Part shown: in pieces, positions 18,175 through 26,079 of the stretch
Layout: every line of letters begins with the position of its first letter
Position numbering within the stretch: position 1 is the stretch's first letter
The notes under the pieces: generated by a model
The model's database searches: none
The model's input: only the letters and a program-made list of their open reading frames with translations
What the model was told of the DNA's origin: nothing
Position numbers and translations under genes: made by a program
Assembly: GCA_034696485.1 (NCBI GenBank)
Contig: JAQIWT010000244.1
Coordinates: 1-26,079, forward strand
Origin: Isohypsibius dastychi
Taxonomy: Eukaryota > Tardigrada > Eutardigrada > Parachela > Isohypsibiidae
DNA length: 26,079 nt
Direction of reading: 5' to 3'

Positions 18175-18714
18175 CTATAGCTTGGACGCATACAACGTTG
18201 GGTGGAGGAAAGGAATTAAGGCTAAGACTAACGGGCCCTCCAGAGTCTCTGCTCGGGTTACGAGTCCATTTGTTAGTTGTCCGACAGCGCCTCCGTGGCT
18301 CTTACTGACACCTTGCAAAGCAAACAAGTTGTCCATTACCGGCCCCATCTCTTCCTTGTTGAACAAGATCCGTGTAGCAGCCTCCTTGGGCAGAGCAAAG
18401 CTTGATCCCCATGCATAGCTCTCTCGTCCATCCTTCGTAACCACTGCGACGCAACTGATCAACCATCCCTCAAAATCTACGCCACCCTCCATGCCAATAC
18501 CGACGTCACTGTCCGTAGATTTAATTGCGTATTCGGCTCTTTTCATTGCGCATCTTCTGGTCTCTACCCGGCCGAGAGGCTGGTCGGGCAGACCTTTCAT
18601 ATCTATCGAGAAAACCGAGGCACCAGGGAACACTGATGCACAGACATTCTGAGTGGCTGCAACCTTTGCTGGACTTAGGCTACAAAGAGCGACTTTCTTC
18701 ACCGAGGCGAGCAT
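18175..18714 (-). CDS. Inosine/xanthosine triphosphatase, YjjX/DUF84 family
   Basis: The protein has 179 residues from the ATG at 18712-18714; the frame continues upstream only to TTG. It begins directly with the nucleotide-binding segment ALCSLSPAKVAAT, equivalent to the family's VGSxNPVKxxAV. Further family marks are DVGIGMEGGVD, GSSFALP, GPVMDNL and the C-terminal GGAVGQLTNGLVTRAE followed by LALIPFLHPTLY. The length matches the family (about 170-180). YjjX-type enzymes hydrolyse non-canonical ITP and XTP, keeping damaged purines out of nucleic acids. No targeting peptide is visible, so it is probably cytosolic. It is convergent with the frataxin-like gene, 114 bp between stops, and divergent from ALG7. 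Confidence 0.9.
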   Translation of the reverse strand: MLASVKKVALCSLSPAKVAATQNVCASVFPGASVFSIDMKGLPDQPLGRVETRRCAMKRAEYAIKSTDSDVGIGMEGGVDFEGWLISCVAVVTKDGRESYAWGSSFALPKEAATRILFNKEEMGPVMDNLFALQGVSKSHGGAVGQLTNGLVTRAETLEGPLVLALIPFLHPTLYASKL

Positions 18715-19188
18715 CCTTGTCAACCTATCTTCGTCGCTTCTCACCGTAATATCCAAAGTACAGCAACACGACGCTCGGCGTTTTCAGGGACGTTGGCTGC
18801 GCGAATAACCTATCAAACTATCCTTCTGGTCGCAAGGCTACGCGTCCACTGCCGAGCCTAGTCTAACAACCATATGAGCGGTCAGCGGACCTTATAGTCG
18901 GAAACGCTTGATTTTGAAAACTCAAGCTTGTTCGAAACCCTGATATCGCTTAAGCATCCTTTTTAAAATTCAAGGTCAATCCCTTGAAATATCCAAAGGC
19001 TATGAATTTTACTTGCAATTGTTGGAGTTTTTCGAACGTGTTTTGGACGCGCGTGAAGTCTCGCTCTCTGGGTCTCGGTCACAAACCAGCACGTTTAACC
19101 TCCCAAAGGTACAATAATTCAAATATCTAAATCTAGTAAGATATAACAACTCGAAACCCGGGTGAGCCCCAACGGACGACAAGAAGGC
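18715..19188. other. Intergenic region, divergent promoters of YjjX-like gene and ALG7
   Basis: It contains a perfect 7-bp inverted repeat with a 6-nt loop (18969-18988, TTCAAGG and CCTTGAA) and one reverse GACCAG near 18823. The ALG7 frame is open a short way before its ATG but only from GTG. No gene is seen. Confidence 0.45.
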
Positions 19189-20568
19189 ATGACGAGTGCG
19201 CGAGGGAGCGAGAAAGAGAAAACACCAAAGATGGCGGAAAAAGTTGGCTCGGAAGAGAACAAGGCTAAACCTTTCGAGGAGCCCCCAGCATCGGCGCTGT
19301 CTCTAATCGATCGTCTGCTAGGCAGGGTACCGAACAAGGTATACGCTCTCGGATGTCTCGCTCCGGTCGCCGCAGTTGTGCTGCCCCATCTAAAGAACCA
19401 AGACCCCGATAAGAAGGACGCTCGCCTGGTGATATTGCTTTCTCTGTGTGTTTCGGTCCTAGTATACTGGGCCACGGTGCAGATGATCCCGCTTGTTGGG
19501 AAGAAGTTGATCAACAAACTAAACGGCGTGGATCTTGGGAAACTGCCTCGGCAGCCTCCGATTCCTCAAAGTCTGGGATTGATCTCTGGGACTGGATTCA
19601 TGGTTGCTCTCATCATGACAGAGACATTGATGCCTCTGATCACGGACAAGTTCCTCTTCAGGCCAAAGTATGACTCGATCATGTTGTCGATTTGCTTCTC
19701 AGTTTTATTGGGATTTGCGGATGATGTGATGGACATCAAATGGGGCCATAAAGTAATGATGGGCCTGCTGTACTCGCTGCCCTTGGTGACCTCGTACGAT
19801 GGCCCGACCTCGATTCTCCTTCCAACAGTATTTCGCCCAATTATTTTGTCGCAACCAATCCAATTCGTGCTCGGGGTGCTGCATTGCTCCACTTCGTTGG
19901 ATGGCGTGGTGCTTGAGCTGGGAGTCTTCTACCTGGCATACATAATTGCTCTCACAATCTTCTGTACAAATGCCATCAACATTTACGCTGGTATCAATGG
20001 CATCGAAGTAGGTCAGTCCCTAATCATCGCATGTGGAATTGCGATCATAGATGCGCAGGAGCTCGTTTTCTCTACCTCTGGGACGAGCAACTTTCACAAC
20101 CACTTGCTATCACTTACAATTATGTTGCCCTTCATTGCGACGAGTCTTGCCCTTCTGAATTTCAATTGGTTTCCCGCAAAAGTCTTCATCGGAGATATTT
20201 TCCCTTACTATGCCGGAATGACCCTTGCATCCACTGCTGTCCACGGACACTACTCCCGATCTCTGCTACTGCTCATGGTCCCCCAAGTCCTAAACTATCT
20301 CTACTCCGTCCCGCAGATCTTTGGACTTGTTCCATGCCCACGACACAGACTGCCTGCAGTCAACCCTCAGACAAAGCTACTCGAGCCGAGCCGAGTGGGC
20401 GAGGGAGACCCTCGCGCTAACATGACGCTCATATGTCTTGGACTGAGAATCTTTGGTCCTATGCGCGAGAGAACGCTCACAATCGTCTTGCTTATATTCC
20501 AGACAATATGTACAGTCCTCTTCGGACTAGTGGGTAGGTTGATCCTGGGAAAGATACTGTTCGCATGA
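19189..20568 (+). CDS. ALG7: UDP-GlcNAc:dolichyl-phosphate GlcNAc-1-phosphotransferase
   Basis: The protein has 459 residues from the first ATG; a second ATG 14 codons later is possible. It is a polytopic membrane protein of about ten segments with the full set of ALG7/DPAGT1 motifs: FADDVMDIKWGHK (Asp178-Asp179), NAINIYAGINGIEVGQ (261-276), FIGDIFPYYAGM (GD at 335-336) and CPRHRLPAVNPQTK (HR at 386-387). It transfers GlcNAc-1-phosphate from UDP-GlcNAc to dolichyl phosphate on the cytosolic face of the ER, the first step of N-glycosylation and the target of tunicamycin. The N-terminus has a Lys/Glu/Ser-rich extension of about 35 residues before the first membrane segment, longer than in human DPAGT1. 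It is convergent with IPK1, 109 bp between stops. Confidence 0.96.
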   Translation: MTSARGSEKEKTPKMAEKVGSEENKAKPFEEPPASALSLIDRLLGRVPNKVYALGCLAPVAAVVLPHLKNQDPDKKDARLVILLSLCVSVLVYWATVQMIPLVGKKLINKLNGVDLGKLPRQPPIPQSLGLISGTGFMVALIMTETLMPLITDKFLFRPKYDSIMLSICFSVLLGFADDVMDIKWGHKVMMGLLYSLPLVTSYDGPTSILLPTVFRPIILSQPIQFVLGVLHCSTSLDGVVLELGVFYLAYIIALTIFCTNAINIYAGINGIEVGQSLIIACGIAIIDAQELVFSTSGTSNFHNHLLSLTIMLPFIATSLALLNFNWFPAKVFIGDIFPYYAGMTLASTAVHGHYSRSLLLLMVPQVLNYLYSVPQIFGLVPCPRHRLPAVNPQTKLLEPSRVGEGDPRANMTLICLGLRIFGPMRERTLTIVLLIFQTICTVLFGLVGRLILGKILFA

Positions 20569-20595
20569 TTCCGCCCTAAATGTAAGCAATTGACG

Positions 20596-20601
20596 TTTAT
20601 T
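20596..20601 (-). promoter_or_regulatory. Possible polyadenylation signal of IPK1
   Basis: On the minus strand the sequence is AATAAA, 77 nt after the IPK1 stop. It lies only about 28 bp from the ALG7 stop, so the two 3' ends would overlap. The signal used by this organism is unknown. Confidence 0.3.
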
Positions 20602-20677
20602 CATTTAATTCGGAAAGTATACCAGGGCAACGGGAAGTATATTACGGTTTTAATAGAATAGTCTTTAGAATACAACA

Positions 20678-22237
20678 CTATGAAAAGGATGAGGTTATTG
20701 AGGACTGTCTGTGTGAGGGAGACTCTTTCCAACTGTGTGGGGACCGAGGAAGTCCCTGGAACCTCTCCATGTACGTTCGAGCAATCTCCCGATCAACAGT
20801 ATGATAGTGGCTCATTTTGGAAATCGGTTTTGCGTCCAAGTCGACAACGGTGATTTCATATGACCACCGACCGTCACGACACTTCCCCAAACTGCTCGAA
20901 GCAGGACTAATGCACGGTGATAGGGTTACCATGATGCTGCAATCACGAGCAGTACAAGAAATCAAAAACCTTTTCACTATCTCAATTCTGTCCTCGTCTG
21001 TTTGCGGTGGTACCTTCGGATAAAAATTCTCCTCAAAGCCCTCGTGAATATCAATGGCTCCAAGGCCCTTGCTGACTAATTCCTGATAAATTGGATAAAC
21101 TGTCTCAATGTCATTCAGAGGACCAAGAGTTTGAGCCTTAAGAACCCGCGAAAGAACATCTTCCCCGTCCAGTGTCTCAACAAGCGCCTCAATTAGGTCG
21201 TCATGTATCTCTTGACTCCCGAGAATAACCTTCATTGGCGATTTGGTCTTATCGGGGAAAGATAACTTTCCATTGATAAACAACCGTAGGTTGTTTTGCG
21301 GATATTTTTCCAAGATCGAGAGTGAACTTAGAATTCCCTGTCGCCCTCCATGAAACAGATCTAGCGGGCAATACGAACTGATCTCTCCAGTTTCGTCTGA
21401 TTTCTGCTTCAGTAGTTGATGCATGGTAAAACGGTCCACCCGTCTCTTAATAGGAAATTCAGTGGCCTCAGTCGATAGAAATCCCCACTTGGGTTTGAGT
21501 TCAAAACAATATGAAGTACAGCCTTCTGAGCAACCGCATGGGATTTGCGCGCTGTCTTTCATAATTAATCCAAATCCGGCGTTTCGCTCAAGGACAGACA
21601 CAGCTCGACGTTTTTCCGGACGAGACGGATCAATGTGCTTGGATAATCCATCAATGAATTTAGTACTTAATTTTACCACCTCAGATTTTGCGACGAACCT
21701 GGACCCTAGCAACTTCATCATTACATCGTGCACAAACGAGTTCGTTTTCGTCAGCGTGTCACCTAGATCGTCCTCCACGAATGGGTCTTCTTCGTCAAGC
21801 ACAGAACCTTCTGATAGTGGCGTAGAAGAAGAGCGTATTCTTGAAAGCTTGTTCTTTTTTCTCAAGCGGAGAACTTTACCTTTTAGAGAGTCTTTATTGC
21901 CTATGTACCTAACCGCCACATTGAGAGCACCTTCCGCAGCATATTCCCAGTGGTTGGGATTGTTGTCCCTTAACGTCGACGCAAGCCATTTCCGCTTGAA
22001 GAATCGCCAAATGGTTAACATGCTTATCACAAAAATGGAGGTGCCGATGAATACATCTGGAACATTGATCTCGCGTGTTCGAACGCTCGGCTCGGGCGCA
22101 ACTTCAATCGCCCATTTCTCTACTATCACAGATCCAGCAAGCATGAACAGAGAGCCAGCCAATAAGAGTTTGGATAAGGCCGCCGAACGCATAGGTCTAT
22201 GAAGCCGCTGTTGGCTTCCCAGCCTAGCGAGGCTCAT
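20678..22237 (-). CDS. IPK1: Inositol-pentakisphosphate 2-kinase with N-terminal membrane segments
   Basis: The protein has 519 residues from the ATG at 22235-22237. The kinase part starts near residue 96 (HWEYAAEGALNVAVRYIG) and carries the IPK1 motifs KVLRLRK (121-127), FELKPKWGF (245-253), RFTMHQLLK (269-277), YCPLDLFHG (289-297) and VVDLDAKPISKM (464-475), with the DLDAKP acidic group expected to bind metal. A Cys-rich segment (PCGCSEGC, 233-240) precedes the ELKPK motif. IPK1 phosphorylates the 2-position of inositol pentakisphosphate to make InsP6 (phytate). Unusually, residues 20-40 and 61-80 form two hydrophobic helices before the kinase (for example LLLAGSLFMLAGSVIV), implying membrane attachment with the kinase after the second helix. 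Kinase identity is strong; the membrane topology is inferred. Confidence 0.9.
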   Translation of the reverse strand: MSLARLGSQQRLHRPMRSAALSKLLLAGSLFMLAGSVIVEKWAIEVAPEPSVRTREINVPDVFIGTSIFVISMLTIWRFFKRKWLASTLRDNNPNHWEYAAEGALNVAVRYIGNKDSLKGKVLRLRKKNKLSRIRSSSTPLSEGSVLDEEDPFVEDDLGDTLTKTNSFVHDVMMKLLGSRFVAKSEVVKLSTKFIDGLSKHIDPSRPEKRRAVSVLERNAGFGLIMKDSAQIPCGCSEGCTSYCFELKPKWGFLSTEATEFPIKRRVDRFTMHQLLKQKSDETGEISSYCPLDLFHGGRQGILSSLSILEKYPQNNLRLFINGKLSFPDKTKSPMKVILGSQEIHDDLIEALVETLDGEDVLSRVLKAQTLGPLNDIETVYPIYQELVSKGLGAIDIHEGFEENFYPKVPPQTDEDRIEIVKRFLISCTARDCSIMVTLSPCISPASSSLGKCRDGRWSYEITVVDLDAKPISKMSHYHTVDREIARTYMERFQGLPRSPHSWKESPSHRQSSITSSFS

Positions 22238-23024
22238 TGTTTGTAAAAATCTTTTCGAGTTTAGATAGTTGAAGTCATCATTGTTGTTTATTCAACTCCG
22301 GTCTCCGGGGCGCCCCGAAAAGCCGCATTAACGGTTTCACTGCCTTTGAGACGCTTCGTCCTTTATGAAGAAAATGGCACACGGACCCTTCGGCACTGAA
22401 TTCGGTGTTGTTCACGCGTTTTCTGCAACCTTTTCGCTAACGGCCAAACGATGCTGGCAAACTTTCTATATCACGCGGAAAAGCCTCGTGGACAGCATCA
22501 AGTGCGCTCGCGGTGTGCGAGGTGCTTCCGAATATATGGGGCCTTCCAAGTCAGTCATCAAAATATCAAAATGATGAAAGATATCGCAAATAATTTATAA
22601 GTAAACAATCGTTCATGCATGTCCTGTGCAAGAAGAGGAGCGATCCAAGCGAGCGAAAGGGAATGCGAGATCATACCTACGAGTACGACTCAAAGTCTCT
22701 CGATAATCGATATCTATTGACCTATAAACATAAGCCATTGAACGAGTTGGAGATCAAAAGTTAATTCCAAGTTGCAGGTATGCTTGCGACTGAGATGGCA
22801 TCTAAATTTATTGACCTAATCTAGAGCATGATACCACGCCATGGAGGTCAATTTCATATTGAGCGCTTTTGAAAACCTTGAAACTTCGTGATGTTGAAAA
22901 GTGCGAAAGGTGAAGGATGAGACTCACAAATTTGTAGCTCATCTAGAGTTTAAATTCTGTTGCGTCCTTCTCTTACCCATCCGTATGCTCCCAAGGTACG
23001 CTGGACGGACGCCCGAGTGAGAGA
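22238..23024. other. Intergenic region, divergent promoters of IPK1 and GTPase gene
   Basis: This is the longest gap with divergent flanks. It contains a perfect GC palindrome CGGGGCGCCCCG (22306-22317) about 70 bp before the IPK1 start, and two copies of TATTGACCTA (22715-22724 and 22809-22818). A 69-codon + frame at 22365-22574 resembles nothing and is not called. No tRNA or other RNA is evident. Confidence 0.45.
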
Positions 23025-24901
23025 ATGTTGGCCAAGCTTGCGACACCGATGGGCGGCAGCCAAGGCTCGGCGGACGGTCCGTTCTCGGCGGCTTTTAAAG
23101 CGAGCAACAACCAGCTCATCCTTATGGGAGTTGCAACCGTGGTGAGTTCTCGTTCGTAGGCAATGCTTGGTGTGGATGACGCTGTCGAAGTGCCCTAGGC
23201 GCGCTCAAAATGTCCTCCTCCATACCAAAGGTTTTGCTCTCTGCGTCGCGACGCAACTGAAAAATTGTTCATATCAGGCTAACGGTCCAATACATAGTTT
23301 TCGGTACTAGGGGCGGGCACGATTGCATCTCTTCTAGTCGCTGATAAGCCAAATATTAAGCTCCAAAGACAGGCTTCCCTGCGCAAGAATAACTCTGACG
23401 AAGATGAGGCAGAAACGATTGATGATCCTCGTCCGTATGTAGCTGACGAAACCCTTCGGCTCACCAAAGATAAACTCATGCCTCTGAACCAGCTCGTGCG
23501 TGGTCCTTTGGAGCGTCGACCCGACTTCCGCACGCCTTTGCCGTTTGTGTTTATTTTGGGCAATCATTCGTCGGGCAAGAGCTCTTTCATCAATTTCGTG
23601 CTTCAACGTAAGATTCAAGAGGCCGGAGTTGCTCCAACAGATGATGGCTTCTCCATCATTGCACCTGGACCCGATGATGCCGAGATGGACGGTCCAACTC
23701 TGGTAGGCAACGACGACTATGGCTACACTGGACTGCGCAGCTTTGGATCCAACCTGGTCGAGCATGTGAAAATGAAGATTCGAACCAAATTGGGACTGCA
23801 AGAGGTGATTATGATTGATTCTCCTGGTATGATCGACTCGCCCGGCGACTCTGTGAATTTTAACACAAATAACTCCAAAAAGGGTGATCGAGGTTACGGT
23901 GAGTTCCCTCTCTGTATTCCGGTAAAATCCAAACCTTGAATTAACGTTGATTCGTTCAAAAAGATTTTGAAGGTGTTGTTCGCTGGTTTGCTCAGCGTGC
24001 AGACGTGATTTTGCTGTTCTTCGACCCGGACAAACCGGGCACGACGGGAGAGACGTTGTCGGTGTTGACAAACGCACTTACTAACGTTGACCATAAACTG
24101 CTCATTGTGCTAAACAAAGCAGATATGTTCCAGCGATCAGCAGATTTTGCACGCTCCTACGGTGCTCTCTGCTGGAACTTGGCCAAGGTGATCCCTAGAA
24201 AGGATTTGCCAAGAATCTATACGACATACACGCCTGGGCAGCAGAGCGAATCGACGACAACCATCTCCAAAGATACAAGGGCCGAGCTTGACACCGTGCG
24301 TAACGAGCTCGTTAACGAAATCAAACTGGCTCCTTTCAGGCGAATGGATAACCATATCACGCAGCTCTATGACCAGACGCGCATTCTCAAAATGCACACT
24401 GAGATTTTGCAAGATGTGCGCTCGTGTTACAGGAGAGAGAAGGTAAAAGCTGCTGCATTGACGGTTGGCGGAGGCATTGCAGGCATGGCCGTCTTATCCG
24501 CTGCCGTTCACAGAGACGCTGATGCTGTATCGCTCGGTTTAGCCGCTGGTCTCAGTATTCTGCCTGCTATGGTTGGTCTGTTATACGGAGTGTACAGTGT
24601 TCGTAGAGCCGCAACCGTCTTCAGTTCAGCTGAGGACGAGCCACTGGACGAGTTGTTTAGGAAGCGTTTTAAGCAGGAAATCGCAGAGAGGGATGAGTCG
24701 ACCCAGGGCGTTTGGATGCGAGTACGACCTCAGGTGAAAGTAGCCATCGAGCACTTCACCATCCACAACTTGCCCGGGATTGCACAAGATAATCTTGCGG
24801 ATCTTGATAAAATTCTTGCCGTCCACGTTCCCCACCTGCGACGAAAGGCCGCAAATCGCTTTGCACGGCTCAATAAGCAAACCGCGGCTAAAAACACCTA
24901 G
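23025..24901 (+). CDS. EHD-like dynamin-superfamily GTPase with membrane segments
   Basis: There are three exons, 23025-23141, 23298-23898 and 23964-24901, giving 551 residues. The GTPase domain has a P-loop GNHSSGKSS (127-135), DSPG (213-216) and NKAD (290-293). It also has the EHD-type phrases GYDFEGVVRWFAQRAD, LLFFDPDKP and SYGALCWNLAKV. EHD proteins are ATP/GTP-binding, membrane-remodelling dynamin relatives. No C-terminal EH domain is present. Hydrophobic segments lie at about 31-55 and, as a pair, at about 402-420 and 428-451; a charged helical tail follows. The first segment is split between exons 1 and 2, which supports the splice. The protein resembles the plant/protist EHD-like branch (APTDDGF, APGP-D) more than animal EHD1. 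Organelle and exact role are unknown. Confidence 0.87.
23142..23297 (+). other. Spliceosomal intron 1, GTPase gene
   Basis: The intron is 156 nt, phase 0, donor GTGAGTTCT and acceptor CATAG. Branch-like CTAAC at 23279-23283 sits about 15 nt before the acceptor. The nearby AG choices at 23277 and in TACTAG both give early stops, so this is the only workable acceptor I found. Splicing completes a hydrophobic helix. Confidence 0.88.
23899..23963 (+). other. Spliceosomal intron 2, GTPase gene
   Basis: The intron is 65 nt, phase 1, donor GTGAGTTCC and acceptor AAAAAG, with TTAAC at about 23941-23945 as a possible branch site. Splicing restores RGYDFEGVV, a phrase close to the RGYDF found in EHD proteins. 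Confidence 0.93.
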
Positions 24902-24984
24902 AACCAGGAACATTTTGCCACTTAATTCTCAAGGTGTCGGGTAAATGACTATAGACAGACTTGCTTATACTTTAAACACCCAGA

Positions 24985-24990
24985 AATAAA
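24985..24990 (+). promoter_or_regulatory. Possible polyadenylation signal of the GTPase gene
   Basis: AATAAA lies 84 nt after the GTPase stop, inside the 165-bp gap to the convergent TRM1 stop. The position is typical, but no cDNA evidence is available. Confidence 0.35.
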
Positions 24991-25066
24991 GCTACTGACA
25001 GTCGAGAGTCAACGACATTGTCTATCAGAACCCAGAGTATTGTATTTGGTCAGAGAATCCCCCATC

Positions 25067-26079
25067 CTACTGACCTTTAGGATCAAGTTGTTGCTTCTTG
25101 CTAGCCTGTTCCTTTGAGGCTCCCGAGGCAGATGAAGCACCTTCCGTGTTGTCTGGTCGCTTGGCACCATGGGCCCTGGCCTTGGGGCCCCAGTACTTCT
25201 CGGGATTCTGGTGCCACTTGGGTGCAGCAGGCTTCTTCGAGTCGCTCTGAGAGTCCTTCTTGTTACCCCCTTTTACATGTGGCGCTTTCCGAATAGCAAT
25301 CATCTCACGAAGTGCACGCGGAGAGTCAAAATTTGCCTCAATACGGGGCGGGACTGAAAGAAGTTTTGAAGCAAGTGAGTCACCTTCAAGCCTCTTCTGG
25401 CTTATGGGATGCTTCATGACCCAACATCTCAAGATATCCCAAACTATTTCTGGCGGGGCGTCGGTCTTGATTCCCGTGGGGGTATGGTGGCTTTGCGATG
25501 CTCGGAATCCCGCATTCATCAGAGCGGCTTGAAACTTCACCATGGGCAAAGATGAACAATGGAGGATTTTTGCAAACGTCGTGTTCTCGTAGTAAAGAGG
25601 CACATCGTGGAGCTCGTCTCGTGCGGCTGCTAGAACGCCCTCAATGCGGTCGCCCCACTTTAGCTTCATGTGCGCAGGCGTTTTCTTCAACGTGGTCAAA
25701 CAGGCCTCAAGAAACGCGGGGTTGTGCATGGGTGCCGACCATATGGGTCCACCCATGATCCAACCTCCAATCGACCCAGACTGGATATCTTCTTTGAAAA
25801 GGTCTGATTCATACTTGGCGGGCACGACTCTCTCTCCATCCTCGGACATTAGAGGCAATATGCGATACGTTGCCGTGGCCTTGCTCTGCAGGACGTTAGC
25901 ATGTCGGGTTGCAGACTTGGCAACTTCGGCAAGGTGGTCACCATGGACTCGCACGAAAACACGAATGTAAAAGTCGAGTTTGAGGGACAGCAGAGGCACA
26001 ATAAACTTGTTGTGTCTGATGGCATGAGATTCGATGCTTGCCAAAACCATTCTAATTGCCATTTCGTGAGCATATGGTC
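25067..26079 (-). CDS. TRM1: tRNA (guanine26-N2)-dimethyltransferase TRM1, C-terminal part
   Basis: The 5' end lies outside the window; the open frame continues to the right edge (PYAHEMAIRM at the boundary, the conserved HEMA-I/L-R motif). There are about 336 residues here, covering the end of the methyltransferase domain and the C-terminal domain. Hallmarks are LDFYIRVFVRV, GGPIWSAPMHNPAF, RIEGVLAAARDEL, DVPLYY, IKTDAPPEIVWDILRCW and LSVPPRIEANFDSPRAL. TRM1 makes N2,N2-dimethylguanosine at position 26 of tRNAs in nucleus, mitochondria or both. The C-terminus adds a Lys/Ser/Gln-rich tail after NPEKYWGPKARA. In most TRM1 proteins a zinc ribbon with four cysteines lies just before GGPxW; here the segment 25745-25890 encodes no cysteine. 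An ATG at 26060-26062 is an internal Met, not the start. Confidence 0.95.
   Translation of the reverse strand, partial: PYAHEMAIRMVLASIESHAIRHNKFIVPLLSLKLDFYIRVFVRVHGDHLAEVAKSATRHANVLQSKATATYRILPLMSEDGERVVPAKYESDLFKEDIQSGSIGGWIMGGPIWSAPMHNPAFLEACLTTLKKTPAHMKLKWGDRIEGVLAAARDELHDVPLYYENTTFAKILHCSSLPMVKFQAALMNAGFRASQSHHTPTGIKTDAPPEIVWDILRCWVMKHPISQKRLEGDSLASKLLSVPPRIEANFDSPRALREMIAIRKAPHVKGGNKKDSQSDSKKPAAPKWHQNPEKYWGPKARAHGAKRPDNTEGASSASGASKEQASKKQQLDPKGQ

Noticed and set aside
18969-18988. Inverted repeat TTCAAGG/CCTTGAA with a 6-nt loop
   Set aside because: A 7-bp stem is common by chance, and the location in a divergent eukaryotic promoter does not suggest a terminator or RNA element.
22306-22317. 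Perfect 12-bp palindrome CGGGGCGCCCCG before IPK1
   Set aside because: Several 12-bp palindromes are expected by chance in 26 kb, and there is no second copy near another gene.
22365-22574. 69-codon + frame between IPK1 and the GTPase gene
   Set aside because: It is short, has no homology by eye, and lies in a divergent promoter region.
22715-22818. Two copies of TATTGACCTA 94 bp apart
   Set aside because: A repeated 10-mer in a gap of about 780 bp has roughly a 0.3 chance of occurring at random.
23334-24077. 247-codon antisense frame opposite the GTPase gene
   Set aside because: The sense strand has diagnostic GTPase motifs in the same region and a supported splice; the antisense frame has no recognisable content and is a shadow of the codon pattern.

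Overview
The window reads as a stretch of nuclear chromosome from a compact, intron-poor eukaryote, most likely a unicellular alga or other protist. The evidence is a set of unmistakably eukaryotic proteins: the spliceosome factors SYF1 and NKAP, the ER enzymes ALG7 and DNAJC3, the cohesion loader DCC1, an EHD-type dynamin GTPase, inositol-pentakisphosphate 2-kinase and TRM1. Several genes have monocistronic-looking divergent promoters, and there are three short GT-AG introns in two genes. A red alga would fit the low intron density, but nothing here proves a taxon. I saw no rRNA, tRNA, CRISPR array, transposon or viral gene.

Layout from left to right: 1-126, possible C-terminal tail of an unidentified + strand gene; 143-607 (-), YnfA/UPF0060 membrane protein, a mainly bacterial family; 1404-3848 (+), SYF1/XAB2; 4057-5574 (-), DNAJC3/P58IPK-type ER co-chaperone; 6090-6842 (+), NKAP; 7096-8775 (-), RhoGAP with FAM13-type C-terminal repeats; 9362-10483 (+), mitochondrial-type cysteine synthase; 10531-11847 (-), DAG-lipase-like class 3 lipase; 12172-13251 (-), DCC1; 13925-15052 (+), C2HC zinc-finger protein; 15739-17121 (+, one intron), nucleoredoxin-like protein; 17473-18060 (+), divergent frataxin-like protein; 18175-18714 (-), YjjX/DUF84 inosine/xanthosine triphosphatase; 19189-20568 (+), ALG7; 20678-22237 (-), IPK1 with two N-terminal membrane segments; 23025-24901 (+, two introns), EHD-like membrane GTPase; 25067-26079 (-, 5' end outside the window), TRM1.

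The genes do not form an operon or an obvious functional cluster. Loose themes are RNA processing (SYF1, NKAP, TRM1), ER function (ALG7, DNAJC3), mitochondrial sulfur and iron chemistry (cysteine synthase, frataxin-like) and lipid or inositol signalling (lipase, IPK1, RhoGAP). Most neighbours are convergent or divergent, and convergent stop codons are often only 16-115 bp apart. Several reading frames extend upstream of the first ATG; I placed starts at ATG codons.

The most interesting items are the apparently membrane-anchored IPK1, the eukaryotic YnfA gene, the TRM1 with no cysteines where its zinc ribbon should be, the FAM13-type RhoGAP outside animals, the three-membrane-segment EHD-like GTPase, and the divergent frataxin.
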